Source: Microbacterium sp. H1-D42
GTDB lineage: Bacteria > Actinomycetota > Actinomycetes > Actinomycetales > Microbacteriaceae
DNA: 64,000 nucleotides
Reading direction: 5' to 3'
Assembly: GCF_022637555.1 (NCBI RefSeq)
Contig: NZ_CP093342.1
Coordinates: 1,488,001 to 1,552,000 of the forward strand
The position numbers and the translations under genes were made by a program. Shown piece after piece: positions 35,308 to 42,820 of this stretch. Below the pieces are notes generated by a model. It worked only from the letters and a program-made list of their open reading frames with translations. It ran no database searches and was not told the origin of the DNA. Each line of letters begins with the position of its first letter. Position 1 is the stretch's first letter.

Positions 35308-36221
35308 ATGACATCAGCTTGGACTGGCTGGGCGTGCGCACGACGCCGTTCCAGCACCTGGTCGGCGAACGCCAGTTGATGAACTTCGCAGCGGCCGTGC
35401 AATCGACTCGACACGCGTTCTATGACGACCGTGCCGCCGACGGTCTGGCTGCATTCCCCACTTTCAGCTCGTACTATTCCTGGCGCGCGGTGGCTCAGCT
35501 CTGGGAGCAGCTGCGCGAGCTGGGTGCCAGTGACCGGGTGATGAACCAGCAGGTCCACTACCGCTCGGTGATCACCAACCATCGCGAGTTCGTGGCGGGC
35601 GAGACCGTGACCGTCGTCGCTGAGGTGACCGGACTTCGGCAGCACAAGGCTGGCACGCTGTTGGCCACGACAGTGGACATGAGGGCGGCGGACGGCACTC
35701 TGATCTGCCAGGAGCTCGCTGAGGGGATGCTCCGCGGCATCGAGTCTCCTGCCGGTGCGCACCAGTTCGCCCGCGCAGCAGCGCCGACGTTGGCAGGTCC
35801 AGCGAAGCGGAACCTGGATGTGCGCATCCAGGTCGGGCCGCTGCTCGCGCATCAGTACGATGCAGGCGCAGACATCCACTTTCCCATCCACACCTCGGCC
35901 CGGGCCGCTCACGACGCAGGCCTGCCCGGCATCATCGTTCAGGGCTCGGCGACACTGGGGATCTGCGTCGACAACGTTCTTGACTGGCTCCTGCCATCAG
36001 CAGACCGTGCATTCGTATCTCAGGTCGAAGGGTCGTTCGGCACCTTCCTGCGGCCGGGAACCGACGTCCAGCTGCGCGCAGAAGCGAGCGCGTGGAACGA
36101 TGGCATGGCAGAGGTGGTGTTCTCGCTGTTCTCGCAGGATGAAAAGGAGATCATCAGAAATGGGTACATCGCAGTCACTGCCGCCGGCGCTGGCAGATCG
36201 ATTGGTTCCGGCCGTTCTTGA
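35304..36221 (+). CDS. Tandem hot-dog (MaoC-like) dehydratase family protein
   Basis: A 305-residue protein with two hot-dog halves, about residues 10-140 and 165-290. The second half has the MaoC-like AHDAGLPGIIVQGSATLG stretch around the long helix. Family members hydrate enoyl-CoA or act as thioesterases. In the operon it would follow the acyl-CoA ligase. Its ATG overlaps the ligase stop (ATGA), and its last 62 bases overlap the TetR gene in another frame, a rather long overlap. The usual catalytic Asp/His pair of R-hydratases is not obvious, so activity is uncertain. Confidence 0.78.
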   Translation: MNDISLDWLGVRTTPFQHLVGERQLMNFAAAVQSTRHAFYDDRAADGLAAFPTFSSYYSWRAVAQLWEQLRELGASDRVMNQQVHYRSVITNHREFVAGETVTVVAEVTGLRQHKAGTLLATTVDMRAADGTLICQELAEGMLRGIESPAGAHQFARAAAPTLAGPAKRNLDVRIQVGPLLAHQYDAGADIHFPIHTSARAAHDAGLPGIIVQGSATLGICVDNVLDWLLPSADRAFVSQVEGSFGTFLRPGTDVQLRAEASAWNDGMAEVVFSLFSQDEKEIIRNGYIAVTAAGAGRSIGSGRS

Positions 36222-36765
36222 CCTGTTCTCCGCACAGGATTTTCATCTGGTCAACGTCCGAGAAATCTACAAAGAATCCGGTGTGAGTCCCAGCACCATC
36301 TACCGCTACTTCGACACCAAGGAAGACCTCGTCTTCTACGTTCTCAGCGAGAAGATGAAGGAGATCGCGGTTGAAGTCCGCGACCAGATTCAAGGCGTGG
36401 ACGACACTCGAGAGATGATGCGTCGCGTGTTCTGGGGGACGCTGGACTACTACGATCGCAATCCCGGCGTGGCAGTCACGGCGTTCATCACGATTCCGCT
36501 GCGCAGTTGGATGCGATCGACCTCCTACACCGAGACCGCCCGCGACGTGAACGACATCATCGGCCACGTGTACGCGCACGGCATGGCGCACGGTGACATC
36601 GACCCTGCGATCCGCGCAGACGACATCACCGATCAGTACTTCATGAACTGCTACCGGCAGATCCACACCTGGCACTTCCACGGAATGCAGAAGAGCTTGA
36701 CCTCTCAGGTGGATCGATTCTTCCCCCTCGTCTGGAAGGTCATGTCCCGCTGCGAACCGTCGTGA
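36160..36765 (+). CDS. TetR family transcriptional regulator
   Basis: A 201-residue repressor. The helix-turn-helix is at about residues 25-55 (NVREIYKESGVSPSTIYRYFDTKEDLV), and the remainder is a helical ligand-binding domain, consistent with binding an acyl-CoA. ATG 36160 is preceded by AAGGAG (36144-36149) inside the MaoC-like gene and lies 62 bp before its stop. As the last gene of the operon it probably represses the palindrome at 33673-33701. Confidence 0.92.
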   Translation: MGTSQSLPPALADRLVPAVLDLFSAQDFHLVNVREIYKESGVSPSTIYRYFDTKEDLVFYVLSEKMKEIAVEVRDQIQGVDDTREMMRRVFWGTLDYYDRNPGVAVTAFITIPLRSWMRSTSYTETARDVNDIIGHVYAHGMAHGDIDPAIRADDITDQYFMNCYRQIHTWHFHGMQKSLTSQVDRFFPLVWKVMSRCEPS

Positions 36766-36784
36766 GTCGAGCCTTCGGAACTCC

Positions 36785-37936
36785 CTATGCGAACACCGCG
36801 ATGCCGTAGATCACGAACAGCATCAGGTGCGCGGCGCCGTGCAGGGCGCTCACGCGCTTGCCGGCGAACGTCGCGAACGTCAGCAGCAGCGTCAGCGCCA
36901 GCAGCGTCAAGGACGTGGGACTCTCACCGAGGATGATCGGCTGGCCGGTCAGCATCCCGATCGTCAGCACGGCGGGGATCGTCAGGCCGACGGTCGAGAC
37001 CAGCGCGCCGTGACACAGGTTGCTCACGCGCTGCAGCTCACCCGTGTACGCGGCGCGGATCGTCGTGATCGTCTCGGGCAGGAAGACGATCATCGCGATG
37101 AGCACTCCAGACAGCGCCACGGGGGCGCCCATGCGCCCGAGGGCGTCGTCGAGAAGCGTGGCCATGTCGTGCGAGAGCAGCACGATCGGTGTGACCGTGG
37201 CGACCAGAAGTGCGGTGCGGGCGATGATCTCGGCGCGGTGCTGCACGAGCACCTGACGGACATCAGCGCGCGGTTCCGCTGCGGATGACGTGACGGGGAC
37301 GACCTCCTGGAAGTCCTCCCGCTGTGCCCCCATCTGTCGGATCAGGAAGAACACGTACAGCAGCACCGTCAACACGCTGATCGCGATCGCCTGGCCGGTC
37401 GTGTACGACCCTTCTACGCCGATCAGCGCGGGGAACGCGAATGCGGTCGCCAGCAGCACGACCAGCAGCGCCAGATACGTGAATACGCCGGTGGTGTTGG
37501 CGCGCAGCGCCCTGTGCCGCAGACTGCCGACGATCAGCGCCACGCCGATGACCAGATTCAGGATGATCATCGACACGGCCATCACTGAATCGCGCGCGAT
37601 CGTGGGATGCTCGCCGGGCCCCAGCAGCACCGCCGAGATGAGGATCACCTCGATCAGCACGATCGACAGCGTCAGCACCAGCGTGCCGTACGGGTCGCCA
37701 AGTCGTCGCGCCAGGTGCTCGGCCTCGGTGACCACGCCGAACGCGCTCACCGTGATGACGGCGACGATCGCCAGCAGCACGAGCCACAGCACTGGTGTCG
37801 ACAGGGGGCCTTCGAGCAGCGGTGCCAGCGCCATGAGAGCGGCGAACGAGCCCCAGCCGAGCACCAGACGGAAGATCGCCGTCGGCGTCAGCACGGTGCG
37901 AAGGAGAGAGGATGCGCGAAGCGCGGATGCAGGCAT
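36785..37936 (-). CDS. chaA: ChaA-like calcium/proton (sodium/proton) antiporter
   Basis: A 383-residue membrane protein of the CaCA superfamily, with about eleven helices in two repeats separated by a hydrophilic loop (about residues 205-235). The acidic ion-binding helices are visible as GDPYGTLVLTLSIVLIEVIL (about 80-99) and VFLPETITTIRAA (about 286-298). E. coli ChaA is 366 residues. It exports Ca2+, and in E. coli also Na+ or K+, against protons. It is convergent with the TetR gene. A TAGGCT box at 38017-38012 would start a leader of about 70 bases. Confidence 0.9.
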   Translation of the reverse strand: MPASALRASSLLRTVLTPTAIFRLVLGWGSFAALMALAPLLEGPLSTPVLWLVLLAIVAVITVSAFGVVTEAEHLARRLGDPYGTLVLTLSIVLIEVILISAVLLGPGEHPTIARDSVMAVSMIILNLVIGVALIVGSLRHRALRANTTGVFTYLALLVVLLATAFAFPALIGVEGSYTTGQAIAISVLTVLLYVFFLIRQMGAQREDFQEVVPVTSSAAEPRADVRQVLVQHRAEIIARTALLVATVTPIVLLSHDMATLLDDALGRMGAPVALSGVLIAMIVFLPETITTIRAAYTGELQRVSNLCHGALVSTVGLTIPAVLTIGMLTGQPIILGESPTSLTLLALTLLLTFATFAGKRVSALHGAAHLMLFVIYGIAVFA

Positions 37937-38046
37937 AAGGGGAACCGGTTCTGCGGGGTCGTCCCTGCTCGTGACTCACCCTCGGGTCGTCCCGCGGGCC
38001 ACTTTCACACCAGCCTAGCAACGCCTCACGAGGAACATCCTGGGCA

Positions 38047-39213
38047 GTGCCGACGTTCACACACACTGTGAGCATCCACTCCAGCATCGTGATCGGCGCC
38101 GGCCAAGCCGGACTCTCGGCCTCGTATCACCTCAGCCGTCTGGGCATCGATCATGTCGTTCTCGACGCCGATGAACGTCCCGGCGGTGCGTGGCAGCACC
38201 GCTGGGACGCCCTCACCATGAACGATGTGCACCGCGTTGCGGAGCTCCCGGGCGAGCAGGCACCCGCGCTGTCGACGGCGAGGGCCAACCAGATCGTGCC
38301 CGCCTACTTCGCCGACTACGAGCGGCGTCACGATCTGCCGGTGGTCCGTCCGGTCGCCGTGCGCACGGTTTCGAACAGCGGTGACGACGACAGCATCCTC
38401 GTCGTCCGCTCGGATGCCGGCGAATGGCGCACCCGCACACTGGTGAACGCGACCGGCACCTGGACCAAGCCGTTCCTGCCGCATTACCCCGGCATGGAGC
38501 TGTTCCTCGGTGAGCAGCTGCACACCGTCGACTACCCGGGTCCGGAGCACTTCCGCGGCAAGCGGGTGCTCATCGTCGGCGGAGGCGCCTCGGCGGTGCA
38601 GTTCCTCGGCGCACTCGCCACTATCACCGACACGATCTGGGTCACGCGCCGCCCGCCGGTCTGGCGCACCGATGACTTCACCCCAGAGGCTGGGGCCGCC
38701 TCCGTCGCCCTCGTCGAGCAGCGCGTAGCGCAGGGACTGCCGCCGGAGAGCGTCGTGAGCGTCACTGGCCTGATGCTGCGTCCCCAGGAGCGCGAGGCCG
38801 AGCGCCTCGGCGCCTATGCCTCGCGTCGAGAGATGTTCCAGAGCATCGAACCCGATGGTGTGCGCTGGGCGGACGGCAGCTTCGAGCCTGTCGATGTGAT
38901 CCTCTGGGCGACCGGCTTCCGCCCGGCGATCACGCACCTGTCTCCGCTGCACCTGCGCAGCCCGCAGGGCGGCATCCAGCTCGATCGCGGCGGACGCGGG
39001 ACGACAGCCGTCGCCGACCCGCGCATCCAGCTCGTCGGGTACGGACCTTCCGCCAGCACCATCGGCGCGAACCGCGCCGGTCGCACGGCGGCGACGGGCG
39101 TACAGCGGTACCTCACAGCGCGCGCCAGGACGGCGCGAGCGATGTCGGATGCTGCAGGGCGCGACGCCACGATGCGGGCAGCCGACATCGCACTGGTCGG
39201 CATTGCTCGCTGA
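38047..39213 (+). CDS. Flavin-containing monooxygenase-like NAD(P)-binding protein
   Basis: A 388-residue two-dinucleotide-binding-domain flavoprotein. The FAD motif GAGQAG is at about residues 17-22 and the NAD(P) motif GGGASA near 179. ATGF at about 297 is the end-of-domain ATG motif. The FMO fingerprint FxGxxxHxxxY is only partly matched (FLGEQLHTVDY), which fits the family. Start GTG 38047 has AGGA upstream; GTG 38068 (MSIHSSIVIG) is also possible. It is divergent from the antiporter and the substrate is unknown. Confidence 0.85.
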   Translation: MPTFTHTVSIHSSIVIGAGQAGLSASYHLSRLGIDHVVLDADERPGGAWQHRWDALTMNDVHRVAELPGEQAPALSTARANQIVPAYFADYERRHDLPVVRPVAVRTVSNSGDDDSILVVRSDAGEWRTRTLVNATGTWTKPFLPHYPGMELFLGEQLHTVDYPGPEHFRGKRVLIVGGGASAVQFLGALATITDTIWVTRRPPVWRTDDFTPEAGAASVALVEQRVAQGLPPESVVSVTGLMLRPQEREAERLGAYASRREMFQSIEPDGVRWADGSFEPVDVILWATGFRPAITHLSPLHLRSPQGGIQLDRGGRGTTAVADPRIQLVGYGPSASTIGANRAGRTAATGVQRYLTARARTARAMSDAAGRDATMRAADIALVGIAR

Positions 39214-39235
39214 GAGCGTGCGCATCTTCGCGGAG

Positions 39236-39241
39236 TAGCCT
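39236..39241 (+). promoter_or_regulatory. Leaderless-type -10 box of the GH3 lipoprotein gene
   Basis: TAGCCT, six bases (GGTGCC) before ATG 39248. Confidence 0.55.
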
Positions 39242-39247
39242 GGTGCC

Positions 39248-40405
39248 ATGAGTCGCCGAACCCTCCGGGCAGCGGCGACCGCACTTCTCGCAGCCGTCGC
39301 ACTGGTCGCATGCGCACCGCCGGCGACCTCGCCCCAGTCGTCACCTGCCGCGACCGCGAGCACCTCCACGCCGACGCCGACACCCACACCGGATCCGGTC
39401 GAGACGGCCGTCGATCGGATGAGCACCGCCGAGCAGGCAGCCAGCGTGGTGATGGGGCATGTGCCTGGCACCGATCCTGTCGTGCTGGCGCAGTACATGG
39501 CGTCGGGGCTCGGCGGCTTCATCCTGATGGGCGACAACATCATAGGAGGGCCAGAGAACGTGCGCGCCGTCACCGGCGCGCTGACGATCGACCCGAATCT
39601 GCCTCCGCTGATCGCCATCGATCAGGAGGGCGGGGTCGTATCGCGGCTGCCCTGGGATGATCTGCCGGCCGGACGCGGCCTGCAGAGTTCGGATGCCGCC
39701 GCAGTGCAGTCAGCGTTCCGCGCACGCGCTGATCTGGTCGCCGCGGTCGGCGCGAACGTGAACTTCGGCGTCATCGCCGACGTGCCCATGGGACCGTCGT
39801 CGTTCATCGCCTCGCGTGCGCTGGGCACCGACCCGGACTCAGCCGCGATGCGCGTGCGTGCGGCCGTGCAGGGTGAGAAGGGCATCGTCTTGTCGACGCT
39901 CAAGCACTTCCCCGATCACGGCGCCGCGGCGGGTGACTCGCATCACCTCATTCCGACCACCGACGTCTCACTGACCCAGTGGCGCTCAGCAGATGCCGTG
40001 CCGTTCATCGCCGGCATCGACGCCGGCGCAGAGGTGCTCATGTTCGGACACCTCGCATACACCGCCGTCGATGCGGCGCCCGCCTCGCTGTCCGCACGCT
40101 GGCACGAGATCGCCCGTGACGACCTGGGCTTCGACGGTCTGATGATCACCGACGACCTCGGCATGCTCAGCGCATCGGAGAACCCGGCATATGCCGACCC
40201 GGTGAAGAACGCGGTCGACGCGCTGGTCACCGGCAACGACATGGTGCTCATGATCGCCGGCGCCACATCGGCGACGGCACCGGCCATCGTCGCCGGGATC
40301 GTCACCGCCGTCGGTGACGGGCGACTCCCCGCCGCCAGGCTGAGGGATGCCGCCGAGCACGTGATGACGCTGCGCATGCAGCTCGCCGACGCGGCGAACG
40401 GATAG
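39248..40405 (+). CDS. Glycoside hydrolase family 3 lipoprotein (beta-N-acetylglucosaminidase type)
   Basis: A 385-residue exported enzyme. The signal peptide ends in the lipobox LVAC (Cys 22), followed by a Ser/Thr/Pro linker to about residue 48. The GH3 barrel contains IAIDQEGGVVSRL (about 120-132) and KHFPDHG (about 218-224), whose Asp-His pair is typical of NagZ-type enzymes. The nucleophile Asp is in TDDLGML (about 300). Such enzymes remove GlcNAc from muropeptides; being a lipoprotein it acts outside the membrane, unlike the cytoplasmic NagZ of E. coli. The gene is leaderless and convergent with the operon at 40423. Confidence 0.9.
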   Translation: MSRRTLRAAATALLAAVALVACAPPATSPQSSPAATASTSTPTPTPTPDPVETAVDRMSTAEQAASVVMGHVPGTDPVVLAQYMASGLGGFILMGDNIIGGPENVRAVTGALTIDPNLPPLIAIDQEGGVVSRLPWDDLPAGRGLQSSDAAAVQSAFRARADLVAAVGANVNFGVIADVPMGPSSFIASRALGTDPDSAAMRVRAAVQGEKGIVLSTLKHFPDHGAAAGDSHHLIPTTDVSLTQWRSADAVPFIAGIDAGAEVLMFGHLAYTAVDAAPASLSARWHEIARDDLGFDGLMITDDLGMLSASENPAYADPVKNAVDALVTGNDMVLMIAGATSATAPAIVAGIVTAVGDGRLPAARLRDAAEHVMTLRMQLADAANG

Positions 40406-40422
40406 CAGTCGACGATGTGCCG

Positions 40423-41322
40423 TCAGTAGTCGACGCGACGACCGAACTGACGAGGGCCGCGGGGCGGCCGCGAGCACACCGCGGCATCCCGCAGCCGGAC
40501 CAGCTCATGCGGCTGCACGCCCGCGGCGGTCGCGAAGGCGTCCAGCGAGGCGAACCCGCCCTGCGCGGTGCGCTGCTTCACCAGCTTGCGCGCCTGCCGG
40601 GCAGTGATCCCTGGCAGCCCGGCCAGAGCGTCAGCATCCGCTGTGTTCACATCCACTGGCTCTGCGGCCTCGTCCGTCGCCTGTGCGGGGGCATCGAAGA
40701 ACTCGGCGCTGGAGGCGCCGGCGCGCGCCGCCAGCTGATCGGCCTCGGTCGGACCCGTCTGCGCGGCGCGAGCCGTCTGTGCTTGCGCGGTGTCTGTCGT
40801 CGAACGATTCGATGAGCGGGCGCTGCGGGATCCACCGCGACGACCGGAAGCCTGGCGGCGCTCGTCCTGCTGGCGAGCGGTTTCGCGCGCTGTCGCCTCG
40901 GTGCGCGCCTCGTCGGCCGCAGTCCTGGCGTTCTGCCTGGCCTTCGCGCGCCGTGCGGCTCGCGTCTCACCCGACGACGCCGCGGATGACGACACGGCGG
41001 ACGTGCTGCCGCCTGCTCGGCGTTCCCACATCGCGCGCAGCCAGCCGGGGTTGGCCATCAGCGCCAGCACCATCCCGGCGATGTACACGAGTGCTGCCAG
41101 CAACGGCTGCCACTGGCCCCAGATCGGCAGGTGCACCAGGATCGCCAGCACACCGAGCACGACACCGGTGATCGTCCACCGCAGCATCCGCCCGACGATC
41201 CCGATGATCAGAAAACCCAGCCACGAGAGATACGAACCGGGGATGAACGCCGAGATCATCCAGGTGCTCATGCCGAGCATCCAGCCGATCGTGGGCCCCT
41301 CGGCGGTGCGCGCGGTGCTCAC
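40423..41322 (-). CDS. Membrane-anchored helix-hairpin-helix protein of the Ycf46/DUF1257 operon
   Basis: A 299-residue protein with two or three hydrophobic segments at about 14-35, 45-62 and 65-92, then a long charged Ala/Arg/Ser linker (about 100-215). A C-terminal helix-hairpin-helix domain begins VDVNTADADALAGLPGI (about 222-238), related to the ComEA-type nucleic-acid-binding unit. The last residues are GRRVDY, close to the GRTVDY end of the ATPase in the same operon. Start GTG 41322 overlaps the upstream stop (GTGA). It could hold the complex at the membrane or touch DNA; that is inferred. Confidence 0.8.
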   Translation of the reverse strand: MSTARTAEGPTIGWMLGMSTWMISAFIPGSYLSWLGFLIIGIVGRMLRWTITGVVLGVLAILVHLPIWGQWQPLLAALVYIAGMVLALMANPGWLRAMWERRAGGSTSAVSSSAASSGETRAARRAKARQNARTAADEARTEATARETARQQDERRQASGRRGGSRSARSSNRSTTDTAQAQTARAAQTGPTEADQLAARAGASSAEFFDAPAQATDEAAEPVDVNTADADALAGLPGITARQARKLVKQRTAQGGFASLDAFATAAGVQPHELVRLRDAAVCSRPPRGPRQFGRRVDY

Positions 41323-41864
41323 GAGCGACCGTCGCGCACGCTGAGCACCATGGTCACGCTGTCGTCCTCCTGACGCGACTCCGAGACCAGCTCGAATCCG
41401 GCGTCATCAGCGCGGGTGCGGATGCGGGCGGCGACCTCCTGCTGCACGCGGCGGGCGTAGGCGGTGTCGATCCGCGTCATGAGCGCGGTCGCGTCGCCGA
41501 CATCAGCGTCGCGTCCGTCGGCGCCGGCGACGTGCGCGGTCCAGATGCCGTCCGCATCGCGCGTCATCCGCAGCGACAGATCGTCCACCACGGCGGTGAG
41601 TTCGCCGTCGACGGTGCCGACCGAGGTCGCCCCGAGGTCGTGCAGGGCGGATGCCAGCAGGTCGGCGTTCTTCATGCGGGTCTGCACCTGCACCGGCGTG
41701 GCATGCTCATCTGCCGTTGCCGGCCGAGCAGGGGCGCCCTTGCCCGGCTTCGCGGCACGGGTGTTCTCAGCACCGGACTGCGACTGCACACCTGCTGCGC
41801 CGATGCCGCCGACGATGCCGGCGACAGCGAGGGCAGCGGGGATGAGGAGTAGAGAGACGCTCAT
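41319..41864 (-). CDS. DUF1257 (Ycf35-like) protein with N-terminal membrane anchor
   Basis: A 181-residue protein. A hydrophobic N-terminus (about residues 3-26) and an Ala/Lys/Pro linker precede the domain at about 55-180. The domain contains TRMKNADLLASALHDLG and the end IDTAYARRVQQEVAARI followed by GFELV. These match DUF1257, the family of the algal and cyanobacterial Ycf35 protein, where the same TxxYAxxxV pattern occurs. The function is not established. The membrane anchor is unlike the soluble Ycf35. It overlaps the genes on both sides by 4 bp. Confidence 0.72.
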   Translation of the reverse strand: MSVSLLLIPAALAVAGIVGGIGAAGVQSQSGAENTRAAKPGKGAPARPATADEHATPVQVQTRMKNADLLASALHDLGATSVGTVDGELTAVVDDLSLRMTRDADGIWTAHVAGADGRDADVGDATALMTRIDTAYARRVQQEVAARIRTRADDAGFELVSESRQEDDSVTMVLSVRDGRS

Positions 41865-42586
41865 GCGACACGCTCCTGGGGTCGGTCGGCGCGCACGCCG
41901 AGGTCGTCGAAAAGCGCGGAGAGCGCGGCATCGGATGCCCAGCCGTTGACACTCACGAGTCCGTCAGGGCCGATGCGCACCTCTAAGGTGTCCCGACGCC
42001 CATCGGACGCGATGCGCCGCACTTCGTCGGCATGCGCCGGGGTGAGGGCTCTGATGCCCTGGTTCGTGGAGCCGATCCACGGGCGTCGAGTGTCGGGATG
42101 CTCGCGCAGGTACGGGCCGTCGCACAGCAGATCGGTGGCGTCGAGCAGAGCGGCGATGTCGGCACGGTCGGCTGACCACCGCTCGAGGTCCGGCAGCGTG
42201 TGCCCGCTGAACGCCATCACCGTCATCCCCGCGTCACGGAATGCGTGAGCGATCGGTGCGAGGGCGGCAGCCTGCTCGAACGGCTCTCCACCGAGCAGCG
42301 TTATTCCGGTCGCACCTGCCGCGCGGGCGGTGTCGACCCACTCGGCTGCCACCGTGACCGGATCGGAGAGCACGCCACCGCGTGTCGCCCAGAGCTGGGG
42401 GTTGAAGCATTCGGGGCAGTGCACTCGGCAGCCCTGCACCCACAGCGCGGCGCGACGACCAGGGCCCTCCGCCTCGGTGGCAGGCAGGAACCGCGACCAG
42501 CGCAGCGGACCCGCCGCTGGCGCCGGTTCGACGGTGCCCAGCAGCGTGGGCACCTCGACACCGGGGGACTGCGCGTGCACGATCAT
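41861..42586 (-). CDS. Radical-SAM activase-like 4Fe-4S protein
   Basis: A 241-residue protein with CX3CX2C at Cys 53, 57 and 60 (GCRVHCPEC), the cluster motif of radical SAM enzymes, and GGEP at about 99-102, the SAM-binding motif. Size and layout resemble NrdG/PflA activases, but there is no ribonucleotide reductase or formate lyase gene nearby, so its target is probably a partner in this operon. ATG 42586 overlaps the DUF2997 stop (TGATG), with GAGGA upstream. The C-terminal 35 residues carry a VRIGPDGLVSVNG strand pair resembling the start of DUF2997. Confidence 0.85.
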   Translation of the reverse strand: MIVHAQSPGVEVPTLLGTVEPAPAAGPLRWSRFLPATEAEGPGRRAALWVQGCRVHCPECFNPQLWATRGGVLSDPVTVAAEWVDTARAAGATGITLLGGEPFEQAAALAPIAHAFRDAGMTVMAFSGHTLPDLERWSADRADIAALLDATDLLCDGPYLREHPDTRRPWIGSTNQGIRALTPAHADEVRRIASDGRRDTLEVRIGPDGLVSVNGWASDAALSALFDDLGVRADRPQERVA

Positions 42587-42792
42587 CCGGTGCGATCCTC
42601 GTCACGCAGATCATTGGCTGCGGTCGCGGCGACGCCGGCGTAGTCAGCCGTGTACGACGACGAGGTCGTGGTGGCGTCGAGCAGGTCCTCGAGTGCGGAG
42701 ATGTACGCGAGGCACTCGTCTCCGGTCATCCCCAGTGTCTCGGCGGCCACCGAGCCGTCCGGGCGAAGATTCACGATCAGCTGCTTCTGCAT
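42583..42792 (-). CDS. DUF2997 protein
   Basis: A 69-residue protein beginning MQKQLIVNLRPDGSVAAETLG, followed by the helix GDECLAYISALEDLL; this strand-strand-helix pattern is DUF2997. The tail from about residue 42 is Ser/Thr/Tyr and then Ala/Asp-rich. The single Cys 31 at the start of the helix is a position often conserved in the family as I recall it, and could be the site acted on by the radical SAM neighbour. AGGAG lies eight bases before ATG 42792. It is placed between the ATPase and the radical SAM gene. Confidence 0.8.
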   Translation of the reverse strand: MQKQLIVNLRPDGSVAAETLGMTGDECLAYISALEDLLDATTTSSSYTADYAGVAATAANDLRDEDRTG

Positions 42793-42820
42793 GCTCTGCT
42801 CCTGTGCGATCCGGAACGTG

